From Streptomyces longispororuber (GTDB lineage: Bacteria; Actinomycetota; Actinomycetes; Streptomycetales; Streptomycetaceae): 57,782 nt of DNA. The stretch covers positions 1 through 57,782 of the forward strand of contig NZ_JAMOLN010000039.1 in NCBI RefSeq assembly GCF_024448165.1, given 5' to 3'. Shown one piece after another: positions 41,046 through 50,055 of the stretch. A model generated the notes under the pieces. It made no database searches and was not told the DNA's origin. It saw only the letters and a program-made list of their open reading frames with translations. Every line of letters starts with the position of its first letter. The first letter of the stretch is position 1. The position numbers were made by a program, and so were the translations under genes.

Positions 41046-42641
41046 CTATGACGCCACCGAGTCCCAGAAGGTGCATCGGTGTTCGGTGTGAACCGTCGTG
41101 GAGAGCGTGATCCCGCCCACGGAGGCAGTGCGCAGCGACAGCACCCGGCCCGGGTGCGTCCGCCCGTCGGGCATCGCGGGCGCACCCTGCGCCCGGGGTT
41201 CGCCGCCCCGGACGAAGGAGCCCCAGTACTGGACCATCCGGCGCGCCAGGACCCGCTGCTCCGCGTCGAGCGGGGTGGCGAGGCCGAAGTGCTTGAAGAG
41301 GTACTGCACCTCGTTGACGTGGGTGGCACCGAAGTCGAAGGTCCGGCCGGCCTCCCTGATCGACGCGAACGGCGGCGAGGTGCGGTCGGCGAACTCGTAC
41401 GCGTAGACCGGCAGGCCGCTGCGGGCCAGTCGCTCGTCGAGGCGGAGTGCCGGGCAGGCCATCAGCTGGTCACCGGCCGCGGCGGCGTACGCGTGGGTGG
41501 GCGACGGGTAGCGGTCCACCGGGTACTCCCGCAGGGCCCGCGCCCCGGCCGCCGGCCCGAACGCGTCCGTCAGGGCCTTCGGGTAGCCGGCGGCCGTCAG
41601 CGGCCGGCCCTGTCCGTCGTACGCGCCGTACGCGAAGAGCCGGCCCTCGTCCTGGTTGGCGCCGTTGAGGACGGGGACGCGCGCGGAGCGGCCCGCGGCG
41701 ATCGCGGCGGCCGGCTGCTCGGGCAGGAAGGCCCCGCCGACGACCGGCCCCCAGTCGAATCCGGCCTGCGCGTCGAGGACCTCCCTGGCCGGCTTGCGCC
41801 GCAGGCACGCCACGGCGTCCGGCCCGTCGCAGCCGAGCTTCCGGGCGAACGCGGCCCCGGCCGCGCGGGCCTCCCGGTGGGTGCGGGCCGCGCAGTCCCC
41901 GTACGCCCCCGACTCGATGATCCCGGTCCGGAACAGGCCGCGTGCGGTCGGCGAGGCGAGCTGGGTGCACACGGAGCGGCCGCCCGCGGACTCGCCGGCG
42001 ACGGTGACGCGGGCCGGGTCGCCGCCGAACCGTGCGATGTTGCCGCGCACCCAGCGCAGCGCGGCCTGCTGGTCCTGGAGGCCGTAGTTGCCGGAGACGC
42101 CGTCGGACGCCGTGCCGTCGAGTCCGGCCGAGGCGAGGAAACCCAGCGCGCCGAGGCGGTAGTTGACCGTGACGACGACGGTGCCGGTGGTGCGGGCGAA
42201 GGTGTCGGGCACGATGTCGGCGCCGGCGCCCGCGGTGAGCCCGCCGCCGTGCAGCCACACCATGACGGGCCGTCCCGCGGAGCCGTCGGGTGCGTACACG
42301 TTGAGGTCGAGACAGTCCTCGGTGTAGGTCGGGTCCTCGTAGCCGGGGTCCCAACTCGCCGTCTGTACGCACCTGTTGCCGAAGCCGGTCGCATCGCGCA
42401 CCCCGCTCCAGCGCTCAGTGGGCCGGGGTTCGCGCCAGCGCAGTTCACCGACGGGCGGCCGGGCGTAGGGGATGCCGAGGAACTGCCGCCCCTCGGCGGT
42501 GCGCTCACCCCGCACCCATCCGGTCGCCGTGTGCACCAGGGTGCCGCCGGGCTCCGCGGCCCGGGCGGCCGCCACCGGGACGAGCCCGGCGGCCACGGTC
42601 ACCAGGGCGGCGACCAGCGTGCGCATGCGGTGGCTTCGCAT
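41046..42641 (-). CDS. Secreted type-B carboxylesterase
   Basis: A 531-residue esterase with a Sec signal (MRTLVAALVTVAAGLVPVAA, cleavage near ARAAEP). The carboxylesterase fold is complete: GIPYARPPVGELRWREP, oxyanion WLHGGGLTAG, nucleophile GESAGG, an acidic residue near NQDEGRLFAY, and His in GATHVNEVQYLF. It hydrolyses carboxylic esters outside the cell; the natural substrate is unknown. ATG 42641 with AAGGAG upstream is preferred over GTG 42668. It is a single gene, and 42642-42825 upstream shows nothing beyond its promoter region. Confidence 0.92.
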   Translation of the reverse strand: MRSHRMRTLVAALVTVAAGLVPVAAARAAEPGGTLVHTATGWVRGERTAEGRQFLGIPYARPPVGELRWREPRPTERWSGVRDATGFGNRCVQTASWDPGYEDPTYTEDCLDLNVYAPDGSAGRPVMVWLHGGGLTAGAGADIVPDTFARTTGTVVVTVNYRLGALGFLASAGLDGTASDGVSGNYGLQDQQAALRWVRGNIARFGGDPARVTVAGESAGGRSVCTQLASPTARGLFRTGIIESGAYGDCAARTHREARAAGAAFARKLGCDGPDAVACLRRKPAREVLDAQAGFDWGPVVGGAFLPEQPAAAIAAGRSARVPVLNGANQDEGRLFAYGAYDGQGRPLTAAGYPKALTDAFGPAAGARALREYPVDRYPSPTHAYAAAAGDQLMACPALRLDERLARSGLPVYAYEFADRTSPPFASIREAGRTFDFGATHVNEVQYLFKHFGLATPLDAEQRVLARRMVQYWGSFVRGGEPRAQGAPAMPDGRTHPGRVLSLRTASVGGITLSTTVHTEHRCTFWDSVAS

Positions 42642-42825
42642 GTCAGTGACCACTCCTTCGTTCGACACGTGAACGCGCTGTGCGAGAAAGCGGACTTGAC
42701 TCCCCGTCAGGCGATGGAGGGCCGAGCGGGAAACTACGTCCGGCGTTGACTCGTGTCAATGGAGTGCACGAGAAGGGCGGGCACCTTCGTGGCCCTCGCC
42801 GATCTCCTCGTGGGCAGACCGGCCG

Positions 42826-43014
42826 TCAGATCCCCCACGCCAGGAAGGCCACGACCCCGATGCCGCCCACGACCGCGACCCACGGCCGCCCCAGCCGCAC
42901 ACCCAGGTAGAACAGCGTGAAGACGAGGCCGATGTAGATCGTTCCCCAGTTCAGCGGGCGCACCAGGAACAGCACCACCCAGAGGAGCAGCACCCAGAAC
43001 AGAGCCGGCAGCAC
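42826..43014 (-). CDS. Small membrane protein, two hydrophobic segments
   Basis: A 62-residue hydrophobic protein with segments at about residues 3-20 and 27-42, and a third short one at the end. GTG 43014 has a good GGGAGG site 7 bases upstream; the frame is open to 43101, but the added residues are polar and unlikely. I do not recognise a family. It stands alone between the carboxylesterase and thioesterase-fold genes. Confidence 0.55.
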   Translation of the reverse strand: MLPALFWVLLLWVVLFLVRPLNWGTIYIGLVFTLFYLGVRLGRPWVAVVGGIGVVAFLAWGI

Positions 43015-43154
43015 AGCGACCACCTCCCCCGCCGGGCCCCTTCCCTCAGCAGGCCATGACCATCCCGGCCGACGTTCCCGACAGCCGGTCAGTCGCGACA
43101 AGAAGGTGCCCTGCGTCCACCTGACGCCGGCACCTTCCGTCCCTGGTCACACCC

Positions 43155-43607
43155 TCAGCTGTTGGGCCGCAACGTCCACACGACGGTCATCTCGCCGGTC
43201 ACCGCGCCGTCTGCGCGCCGGATCTCGATGCCCACCGGGAATTCCGGCCGCTGCCCGGCGTCCAGCTCCGCTACGACGTCGGCGGCCGGGCGTCCCAGGG
43301 TCGCGGTCGCGGTGACCGCTCCCATCGCCAGCTTCTTGTAGGCGATCTCGGCGCTGACGGCCAGCGGCACCGCGCGGGAGAGCTGCTCCCCGAAGGCGGC
43401 GAGCACGATGGCGCCGCTCGCGGACTCGCCGAGCGTGAACATCGCTCCGGCGTGCGGTCCGCCCACGTGGTTGTGGTAGTCGGCCTGGTCGGGCAGCGCG
43501 ACGACCGCCCGCTCCGGGGTGGTCTCGACGAAGTCGAGGTTCAGGGTGCGGGCCATCGGAACCGTGGCGGCGAGCATCTCGCCGATGGACATCTGATCTG
43601 CGCTCAT
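43155..43607 (-). CDS. Hotdog-fold thioesterase-like protein (PaaI/DUF4442 type)
   Basis: A 150-residue protein with the hotdog signature YHNHVGGPHAGAMFTLGESA, in which the HAGAMFTLGE helix is central. The second half, AEIAYKKLAMGAVTATATLG, is the expected beta-sheet. Members hydrolyse acyl-CoA or have lost activity. ATG 43607 is used. Substrate unknown; it is divergent from the first MWPG gene across 55 bp. Confidence 0.85.
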   Translation of the reverse strand: MSADQMSIGEMLAATVPMARTLNLDFVETTPERAVVALPDQADYHNHVGGPHAGAMFTLGESASGAIVLAAFGEQLSRAVPLAVSAEIAYKKLAMGAVTATATLGRPAADVVAELDAGQRPEFPVGIEIRRADGAVTGEMTVVWTLRPNS

Positions 43608-43639
43608 GCCGCGCAGGTTACCCGCTAGTAGCATCCGGC

Positions 43640-43657
43640 GTCACCCCTTAGGGTGAC
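43640..43657. promoter_or_regulatory. Inverted repeat over the promoter of the first MWPG gene
   Basis: GTCACCC-CTTA-GGGTGAC is an inverted repeat with 7-bp arms. It covers a -10-like TAGGGT (43649-43654) and ends 5 bp before the ATG. It is a candidate operator, and nothing shows which protein binds. Confidence 0.45.
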
Positions 43658-43662
43658 TCCCC

Positions 43663-44565
43663 ATGTGGCCAGGAGAGCAGGGTCCGGGGGACGGCACGCA
43701 CCACCCGCGGACGACGCAGCCGAATCCGTACCCGCAGCCGGATCCGTACGGCGGGCAGCCGACGCCGCCCCCTCTCCCGCCCCGGCGCGCCGGCAACCGG
43801 ACCGCCGTCCTCGCGGTCGTCGCGGCGGCCGTGGTCGTGGCGGCGTGCGTCACGGGCGTCGTGGTCGTGCGCGGCGGGGACGACGGCCCCGCGCCCGGCC
43901 CCACCGGCACCGCCGCACCGGCCACCTCCGCGGCCCCGACCGGCGATCCCCGGCGGGACGGCGGCGTCGCGGCCACGGTCGAGGGCTGGCGGGCGGTGGT
44001 CAACCCGAAGGCGAAGGTCGCCTTCGACGTGCCGCCCGAGTGGGCCCCGCAGTCGGAGGACTGGGTGACCTCGGTGGGCGACCCGGCGCACCCGGACGCC
44101 GAACTCCTCATCGCGATGCGGGCCCCCGCCTTCCTCCAGGAGAAGTGGTGCTCGGTCGACACCGACCAGGACGGCACCAAGGAGGACTCGCCGCTCGGCT
44201 TCGCCGGTACCCGGGGCGGCCAGGGCGCCAGGACCCCCGCGGCGGCGGCCCGGCGGGACGCCGCGGACTGGGTCTTCGGCGGCTACGCGCAGCGGCGCGA
44301 CCAGGTCACCACCGGCACCGCCGAGTCCTTCACCACCGCGTCGGGCCTCTCCGGCACCCTCGTCTCCGCCGAGTCCCACGGCGTGGCCAGGAAGAACCGG
44401 TGCGCCACGGAGGGCAGGGCGACGACGTTCTCGTTCAAGAGCCCGGACGGCGACATCCTCTCGTGGAGCTTCGTCGGGGCGGCGGACGTGCGGGACGAGG
44501 TACCGGACGGGACGATCCGCCGGATTGCGGCCACGGTGCGGATGGTGGACGACGAGGCGTCCTGA
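43663..44565 (+). CDS. MWPG-type membrane-anchored protein 1
   Basis: A 300-residue protein of unknown function. Order: a Pro-rich cytoplasmic N-terminus (residues 1-45, NPYPQPDPYGG), one membrane segment (about 47-70), a Thr/Ala/Pro linker, then an extracytoplasmic domain from about 100. This domain contains the paired Cys environment KWCSVDTDQDGTKEDS and KNRCATEGRATTFSF. It is paralogous to the next gene: both start MWPG, both have EGW-AVVN/PVVN, VFGGY/IYGGY and a C-terminal SW/SWDLW strand. No ribosome site precedes ATG 43663, so the message is probably leaderless. Confidence 0.82.
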   Translation: MWPGEQGPGDGTHHPRTTQPNPYPQPDPYGGQPTPPPLPPRRAGNRTAVLAVVAAAVVVAACVTGVVVVRGGDDGPAPGPTGTAAPATSAAPTGDPRRDGGVAATVEGWRAVVNPKAKVAFDVPPEWAPQSEDWVTSVGDPAHPDAELLIAMRAPAFLQEKWCSVDTDQDGTKEDSPLGFAGTRGGQGARTPAAAARRDAADWVFGGYAQRRDQVTTGTAESFTTASGLSGTLVSAESHGVARKNRCATEGRATTFSFKSPDGDILSWSFVGAADVRDEVPDGTIRRIAATVRMVDDEAS

Positions 44566-44643
44566 CGCTGCGGGGGCAACCGTTGCACGTCCGGTACAGG
44601 GCCGGGACGTCAGCGGCCCCACGACCCTCTATCGTTTACGGCC

Positions 44644-45690
44644 ATGTGGCCAGGACAGCAGCCGCCCGGGGGCGAGCAGAACCCGCAGGACGCGAACAAC
44701 CCGAATCATCCCAACAATCCGCCGACACCCAACCCGTACCAGCAGCCGGGGTACCAGCAGCCCAACCCCTATCAGCAGCCGGGGTACCAGCAGCCGAACC
44801 CGTACCAGCAGCAGCCGGGTTGGAACGCGCCGACGACACCGCTCGGCGCCCCGCAGCCGCCGAGCGGCGGTGGCGGGAACAGGACGAAGCTCGTCGCGAT
44901 CGTCGCCGCGGTGGCCGTGGTGGTCGCGGCCGGGGTGACCGGTTTCCTGGTGCTCGGCGGGGACAAGGACGACGACGCGAAGGGCGGCGACGAGCCGAAG
45001 CCCAAGACGACGAAGTCCGCGACCCAGCAGCCGAGCCCGACCGCGTCCACGGACGACAACCCGCGCGGCGGTGACAACGCGGTCAAGCCGGTCGTCGAGG
45101 GCTGGCAGCCCGTGGTCAACACCAACTTCAAGACGGTCTTCGACGTCCCGCCGGGCTGGGAGGTCGACCCGGGCGGCGCCGACCAGAGCGTCGGCTTCGA
45201 GTACAAGTACAAGGGCGACAGCGGCCGGACCACCGTGACCGGACCCGCGTGGTTCAAGTCCAAGTGGTGCACCGAGGACGCGAACAAGGACGGCCGCCAG
45301 GAGGACACCGCGCTCGCGGGCGTCGGCACGCGCGGTGAGAACGGTGCGAAGACCGCCGCCCAGGCCGCCGAGAACCGGGTGCCGTGGTGGATCTACGGCG
45401 GGTACACGGAGCCGGACCTCAAGTCGGTCAAGCTGGGCAAGGCGAAGGACTTCACCAACGCCCAGGGCATCAAGGGCAGCCTGATCACCGCGCACTCCGA
45501 GAACAACCCCAAGAAGGGCAAGTGCGCCAGCGAGGGCAAGGCGACCGTGTTCGCCTTCCAGAACGCCGAGGGCGACTACGTCTCCTGGGACCTGTGGGCC
45601 GCGAAGGGCGTCAAGGGCGAGGTGTCCGACGAGACGATCCAGAAGATCGTCGACTCGGTCCGCTACTTCAAGGACCCCACCGCGTCCTGA
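44644..45690 (+). CDS. MWPG-type membrane-anchored protein 2
   Basis: A 348-residue paralogue of the preceding gene. The cytoplasmic N-terminus carries an NPYQQPGYQQP repeat (residues about 30-60). One membrane segment (about 80-102) and a charged linker follow, then an outer domain from about 150 with SKWCTEDANKDGRQEDTALA and KKGKCASEGKATVFAF. The two conserved Cys may form a disulfide. TATCGT (44630-44635) lies 8 bases before the ATG and no ribosome site exists, so leaderless translation is likely. Function unknown. The duplication is old: the linkers and N-termini differ strongly. Confidence 0.84.
   Translation: MWPGQQPPGGEQNPQDANNPNHPNNPPTPNPYQQPGYQQPNPYQQPGYQQPNPYQQQPGWNAPTTPLGAPQPPSGGGGNRTKLVAIVAAVAVVVAAGVTGFLVLGGDKDDDAKGGDEPKPKTTKSATQQPSPTASTDDNPRGGDNAVKPVVEGWQPVVNTNFKTVFDVPPGWEVDPGGADQSVGFEYKYKGDSGRTTVTGPAWFKSKWCTEDANKDGRQEDTALAGVGTRGENGAKTAAQAAENRVPWWIYGGYTEPDLKSVKLGKAKDFTNAQGIKGSLITAHSENNPKKGKCASEGKATVFAFQNAEGDYVSWDLWAAKGVKGEVSDETIQKIVDSVRYFKDPTAS
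44731..44820 (+). repeat. 33-bp tandem repeat coding for NPYQQPGYQQP
   Basis: There are two full units (44731-44763 and 44764-44796) and a partial third. Units differ at synonymous third positions, so the peptide repeat is conserved beyond the DNA repeat. It lies in the cytoplasmic tail of the second MWPG protein. Confidence 0.85.
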
Positions 45691-45741
45691 GCCGCGGGTA
45701 ATCGGTTTGGCAAATGGACGTGCGGCGGCGATAGTCCCTCA

Positions 45742-47064
45742 GTGACCTCCGCCGCCGCCCCGCCGTCCTTGCCGAAACGTTCGCGCCGCCGCCCCGCCTG
45801 GGCCGGGCGCAACTACACCCTGCTCGCCGTGTCCGCGTTCGTCACGACGCTCGGGGCGCACGGCGCGCTCATCGCGTCGGCGTTCGCGGTGCTCGACGCC
45901 GGCGGGGACGGCGGCGACGTCGGCCTGGTGGCCGCGGCGCGCACGCTGTTCCTGGTGGTCTTCCTGCTGGTGGGCGGCGCGGTGGCCGACCGGCTGCCGC
46001 GCCACCACGTGATGGTCGCGGCCAACGCCCTGAACTTCCTCTCGCAGGGCGCCTTCGCCCTGCTCGTCATCGCGGGCGAGCCGCAGCTGTGGCAGATGAT
46101 GGCGCTGAGCGCGCTCGGCGGCACGGGCCAGGCGTTCTTCAATCCGGCGGCCGAGGGCATGCTGATGGCCTCCGTCTCGGGCGAGCAGGCCAGCCGCGCC
46201 TTCGCCCTGTTCCGGATGGGCATGTCGGGCGCGGCGGTGGGCGGTGCCGCGCTCGGCGGCGCGATGGTCGCCGCGATCGGGCCCGGCTGGGTGCTCGCGG
46301 TCGACGCGGCGGCGTTCGCGGTGGCGGGTGCGCTGCGGTGCTTCCTCAAGGTGGGCCACATCGCACCGCGCGAGGCGGGCGGCGGGCTGCTCGCCGACAT
46401 GCGGGACGGCTGGCGCGAGTTCGTCGGGCGGCCCTGGCTGTGGACGATCGTCGCGCAGTTCTCGGTGGTCGTCGCGGTGGTGGGCGCCGCCGAGTCGGTG
46501 TTCGGGCCGCTGGTGGCGCGCGACGAGCTGGGCGGGGCCGGGCCGTGGGGGCTCGCGCTCGGCGCGTTCGGCGTGGGCACGATCCTCGGCGGGCTGCTGA
46601 TGATGCGGTGGAAACCGCAGCGGCTGCTGTTCGCGGCGACCCTGTCGGTGTTCTCGCTGGCCCTGCCGTCGGCGGCGCTCGCTGTGCCGGTGCCGCTGGG
46701 CGTGCTGGTCGCCGTGATGTTCGTCAGCGGCGTCACCATCGAGATCTTCGGCGTCTCCTGGATCACAGCCCTGCACCAGGAGATCCCGGAGGAGAAGCTG
46801 TCCCGGGTCTCCGCCTACGACTGGTTCGGCTCGGTGGCCATGGTGCCGCTCGCCACGGCGCTCGCCGGCCCCGCGGAGTCCGCGTTCGGGCGGACCCCGG
46901 CGCTGTGGGGGTGCGCGGCGCTCGTCGTGCTCGCGACGTGCGCGGTGCTGTTCGTCCCCGACGTACGGAACCTGCGGCGGCGCGAGACCGTGAAGGTCGC
47001 GGGCTCGGCGGAGCCGTCGCCGGAGCCGGCGTCGGCCGCGCCGGTGGAGGTCACCCCACGCTGA
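45742..47064 (+). CDS. MFS transporter, MFS_3-like
   Basis: A 440-residue membrane protein with about twelve segments. It starts RRRPAWAGRNYTLLAVSAFV and carries LVGGAVADRLPRHHVMVAAN in loop 2 and FFNPAAEGMLMASVSGEQAS, as in EntS-like exporters. Substrate unknown. GTG 45742 has no ribosome site, and GATAGT (45730-45735) just upstream fits a leaderless transcript. Its C-terminal tail overlaps the convergent spermidine-synthase-like gene by 14 bp. Confidence 0.9.
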   Translation: MTSAAAPPSLPKRSRRRPAWAGRNYTLLAVSAFVTTLGAHGALIASAFAVLDAGGDGGDVGLVAAARTLFLVVFLLVGGAVADRLPRHHVMVAANALNFLSQGAFALLVIAGEPQLWQMMALSALGGTGQAFFNPAAEGMLMASVSGEQASRAFALFRMGMSGAAVGGAALGGAMVAAIGPGWVLAVDAAAFAVAGALRCFLKVGHIAPREAGGGLLADMRDGWREFVGRPWLWTIVAQFSVVVAVVGAAESVFGPLVARDELGGAGPWGLALGAFGVGTILGGLLMMRWKPQRLLFAATLSVFSLALPSAALAVPVPLGVLVAVMFVSGVTIEIFGVSWITALHQEIPEEKLSRVSAYDWFGSVAMVPLATALAGPAESAFGRTPALWGCAALVVLATCAVLFVPDVRNLRRRETVKVAGSAEPSPEPASAAPVEVTPR

Positions 47065-47908
47065 ACGAGCCGCCCGGCGGCTCCGGCGACGGCACCGCGG
47101 CGGCGTCCGTGACCGGCCGCGCGTCGCCGACGAAGCGGCGCAGCGCCGCCCCGTGCTCGACCCGGGCGGGGAACGCGTCGCGGGCGGTGCGCCGGGCCAG
47201 CTCGGTGACGTCGAGCGGCGTCTGCGAGGCGACCAGCACCGCGTTGCCGAACCGTCGGCCGCGCAGCACCGCGGGCTCGGCGACCAGCGCGACGTGCTCG
47301 AACACCGTCGAGAACGTGGCCAGTTGGGAGCGCAGGAAGGCGAAGGGCGCGCCGTCCGCGAGGTTCGCCGCGTAGGTGCCGCCGGGCCGCAGCACCCGGT
47401 CCGCCTCCCGCGCGTACGCCTCGGTCGTCAGGTGCGCCGGGACGCGTGAGCCGCCGAACACGTCGGCCACGAGCACGTCCACGGAGTCCGCGGGTGCGGT
47501 CTCCAGCCAGGCGCGGGCGTCCGCGCCGTGCACGTCGATGCCCGCCCCGTCCGGCAGCGGCAGGTGCTCGGTGACCAGGGCGAGCAGTCCCCGGTCCGCC
47601 TCGACGACGTCCTGCCGGGACCCGGGCCGGGTGACGGCGACGTACCGGGGCAGGGTCAGCGCGCCGCCGCCCAGGTGCAGCACGTCCAGCGGCCCGTCGT
47701 CCGCGCCGACGCAGTCCAGGACGTGCCCGAGGCGTCGCGCGTACTCGAACTCCAGGTGGGCGGGCTCGTCGAGGTCGACGTACGACTGGGGCGCCCCGTC
47801 CACCGTCAGCAGCCAGGCCCGCCGCCGGTCCACGTCGGGCATCAGTTTGGCGGTGCCGTGGTCGACGGCACGGGTGACGGGTATCGGCTCGGGATCGGGT
47901 GCGTTCAC
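47051..47908 (-). CDS. Spermidine-synthase-like (fused-MTase-fold) protein
   Basis: A 285-residue protein with the Rossmann fold of spermidine synthases. LDVLHLGGGALTLPRYVAVT binds the nucleotide part, DVVEADRGLLAL contains the acidic residue, and DVLVADVFGGSRVP is the active-site loop. The short N-terminal part lacks a full spermidine synthase beta domain, so polyamine synthesis is not certain. GTG 47908 is used. It is a single gene. Confidence 0.85.
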   Translation of the reverse strand: MNAPDPEPIPVTRAVDHGTAKLMPDVDRRRAWLLTVDGAPQSYVDLDEPAHLEFEYARRLGHVLDCVGADDGPLDVLHLGGGALTLPRYVAVTRPGSRQDVVEADRGLLALVTEHLPLPDGAGIDVHGADARAWLETAPADSVDVLVADVFGGSRVPAHLTTEAYAREADRVLRPGGTYAANLADGAPFAFLRSQLATFSTVFEHVALVAEPAVLRGRRFGNAVLVASQTPLDVTELARRTARDAFPARVEHGAALRRFVGDARPVTDAAAVPSPEPPGGSFSVG

Positions 47909-47936
47909 CCACCCATTGTGCCGGGACGCCCGCCCC

Positions 47937-48776
47937 TCACCCCCAGGTCCTGGCCACCGCCGCGACGTGGGCCGCCGCCTGTTCGCGGCCGGCGCGGGCG
48001 GCGGGGGCCCGGTGGCGGGGGTCGAGGCTGTTGTTGCCGAAGGCGCGGCGGGCCGCGCGGTCCGGGGTGATGAGGGTGACGCGGGTGCCGGCGTCGGCGA
48101 GCCGGGCGGCCTGGGTGCGGGCCGCGTGCAGGACGCCGCCGCCCGCCGCGATGGGCGCGACGACCACCACCCGCTCGTGCCCCTCGGCGAGCTGTGCGTT
48201 GGCCGGCGAGCGGGTGCCGCCGTCGATCCAGCGGGCGCCGTCGAGCGTCACCGGCGGCCAGACCCCGGGCACCGCGCAGCTCGCCGCGACGGCGTCGACG
48301 AGACCGGCCCCGCAGGTGCCGTCGAAGACCCGGAACTCCCCGGTGTGCGCCTGCACGGCGGTGACCAGGAGCCGGCGGTCGGGCCAGTCGTGGGACAGGA
48401 GCCGGCCCGCGATCACCGCGCGGCGGGCCGCCTCGTCGGGGGTGCGGGCGGCCAGGGCCATCCGGCCGAGCTTGCGCCCGTACGACTCGATGGTCCGCGA
48501 CGACAGCGCGGCGCGGGCGTACCTGAACGTCGCGCTCGCCCCGAAGTCTCCGGTCAGCTCCTTCGTCGGGGCGGCGAGCTGACGTTCGTAGAGGGAGAGC
48601 GGGGTCAGCCGTCCCGAGGTGAGCTGGGCGCCCACGACCGCCCCGGCCGACGTGCCGATGACGGTGTCGGCGTCCCACAGGTCGGTGCCCGCCTCGGCGA
48701 GGCCGTGCAGGATCCCGGAGATCCAGCCGATGCCGGCGAGCCCGCCGCCCCCGAGTACGAGTGCCCTGCCCGCCAC
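47937..48776 (-). CDS. Patatin-like phospholipase
   Basis: A 279-residue patatin-fold acyl hydrolase. The oxyanion loop is LGGGGLAGIGW, the nucleophile is S43 in GTSAG, and the second catalytic residue is Asp in WIDGGTRSPAN. No signal peptide is visible. It would release fatty acids from lipids by a Ser-Asp dyad. GTG 48776 is used. It follows the EF-Tu gene on the same strand, but a strong palindrome separates them. Confidence 0.92.
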   Translation of the reverse strand: MAGRALVLGGGGLAGIGWISGILHGLAEAGTDLWDADTVIGTSAGAVVGAQLTSGRLTPLSLYERQLAAPTKELTGDFGASATFRYARAALSSRTIESYGRKLGRMALAARTPDEAARRAVIAGRLLSHDWPDRRLLVTAVQAHTGEFRVFDGTCGAGLVDAVAASCAVPGVWPPVTLDGARWIDGGTRSPANAQLAEGHERVVVVAPIAAGGGVLHAARTQAARLADAGTRVTLITPDRAARRAFGNNSLDPRHRAPAARAGREQAAAHVAAVARTWG

Positions 48777-48834
48777 CGCGACCTCCGCCTGCTCCGCCCC
48801 GACCGTCGTGTCCGCGGTCAGTGTGACGCACCGG

Positions 48835-48868
48835 CGTGCGGCCGGGACCCCGGGGTCCCGGCCGCACG
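48835..48868. terminator. 34-bp perfect palindrome after tuf3
   Basis: The arms begin CGTGCGGCCGGGACCCC and pair without a loop around the centre at 48851/48852. It starts 5 bp after the EF-Tu stop on the minus strand and is its terminator. Confidence 0.75.
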
Positions 48869-48873
48869 GTCGT

Positions 48874-50055
48874 TCACTCGACCGACGTCACGGTGCCCGC
48901 GCCGACGGTCCGTCCGCCCTCGCGGATCGCGAAGCCGAGACCGGACTCCAGCGGCACGTCACGGCCCAGCTCGACCGTCATGGCGACGGTGTCGCCGGGC
49001 CGGGCGACGGCCACCTCGCCCAGGTCGACGTCCCCGACGACGTCCGCGGTGCGCAGGTAGAACTGCGGGCGGTAGCCGGTGGCGACCGGCGTGGTCCTGC
49101 CGCCCTCCTTCGCCGACAGGACGTACACCTGTGCGGTGAACCGCCGCGCCGGCCGCAGGCTGCCCGGCTCGGCGACGACGTGCCCGCGTCGCACCGCGTC
49201 CCGCGGCACCCCGCGCAGCAGCAGCGCCACGTTGTCACCGGCCTGCGCCTCCTCCATCGGCTTGCCGAAGGTCTCGACGCCGGTGACGACGGTCTCCCCT
49301 TCCTTGAGGGACTCGGCGCCGTACACCCGCACCCGGTCGCCGACCCGCACGCGCCCGCGCTCGACGGCGCCGGTGACGACGGTGCCCCGCCCGCTGATCG
49401 TCATCACGTTCTCGATCGACAGCAGGAACGGCGCGTCCACGTACCGCTCGGGCATCGGCACGTACGTGTCGACCGCGTCGAGCAACGCCTCGATGGACGC
49501 CGTCCACCGCGGGTCGCCCTCCAGGGCCCTGAGCCCGGAGACCCGTACGACCGGTACGGAGTCGCCACCGTACCCGTGGGCGGAGAGCAGCTCGCGCACC
49601 TCCAGCTCGACGAGGTCGGTGACTTCTTCGTCCCCGGCGTCCGCCTTGTTGATCGCGACGACGATGTGGTCGACCCCCACCTGCCGCGCGAGCAGCACGT
49701 GCTCGGCGGTCTGCGGCATGATCCCGTCGAGCGCGGACACGACGAGGATCGCCCCGTCGAGCTGGGCGGCACCGGTGACCATGTTCTTGACGTAGTCGGC
49801 GTGGCCCGGCATGTCGACGTGCGCGTAGTGCCGGGTGTCGGTCTCGTACTCGACGTGCGCGATGTTGATGGTGATGCCGCGCTGCGCCTCCTCCGGCGCC
49901 TTGTCGATGCGGTCGAAGGGCACGAAGGTGCCCGCGCCGCGGTCGGCGAGGACCTTGGTGATGGCGGCGGTCAGGGTGGTCTTGCCGTGGTCGACGTGGC
50001 CCATGGTGCCGATGTTCAGGTGCGGCTTGGTGCGCACGTATGCCGTCTTGGGCAT
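48874..50055 (-). CDS. tuf3: Divergent elongation factor Tu (tuf3 type)
   Basis: A 393-residue EF-Tu. The GTPase motifs are GHVDHGKTT (19-27), RGITI (59-63), DMPGHADY (81-88, catalytic H85), NKAD (136-139) and SGL (173-175). The major bacterial EF-Tu has DCPGHADY, NKCD and SAL, so this copy is clearly divergent. Domains 2 and 3 are complete. No fusA or ribosomal genes adjoin it, unlike the main tuf gene. That fits tuf3, the extra EF-Tu found in several Streptomyces, reported there as poorly expressed and stress- or starvation-linked. ATG 50055 has AAAGGGA upstream. The possible benefit is altered antibiotic response. Confidence 0.92.
   Translation of the reverse strand: MPKTAYVRTKPHLNIGTMGHVDHGKTTLTAAITKVLADRGAGTFVPFDRIDKAPEEAQRGITINIAHVEYETDTRHYAHVDMPGHADYVKNMVTGAAQLDGAILVVSALDGIMPQTAEHVLLARQVGVDHIVVAINKADAGDEEVTDLVELEVRELLSAHGYGGDSVPVVRVSGLRALEGDPRWTASIEALLDAVDTYVPMPERYVDAPFLLSIENVMTISGRGTVVTGAVERGRVRVGDRVRVYGAESLKEGETVVTGVETFGKPMEEAQAGDNVALLLRGVPRDAVRRGHVVAEPGSLRPARRFTAQVYVLSAKEGGRTTPVATGYRPQFYLRTADVVGDVDLGEVAVARPGDTVAMTVELGRDVPLESGLGFAIREGGRTVGAGTVTSVE

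Noticed and set aside
40961..41329. Extension of the DedA frame to 41329
   Set aside because: It overlaps the carboxylesterase 3' end and lacks membrane character; TTG 40960 has a GGGAGG site.
42642..42668. GTG 42668 as the carboxylesterase start
   Set aside because: AAGGAG for ATG 42641 lies inside this extension, and ATG 42641 gives the better signal peptide.
43648..44622. Long minus-strand frame opposite the first MWPG gene
   Set aside because: It is low-complexity Arg/Gly/Ala sequence with no conserved features; the plus-strand gene has a paralogue next door.
44731..44820. Repeat considered as a CRISPR-like or mobile repeat
   Set aside because: It is an in-frame coding repeat with synonymous differences, no spacers and no cas genes.
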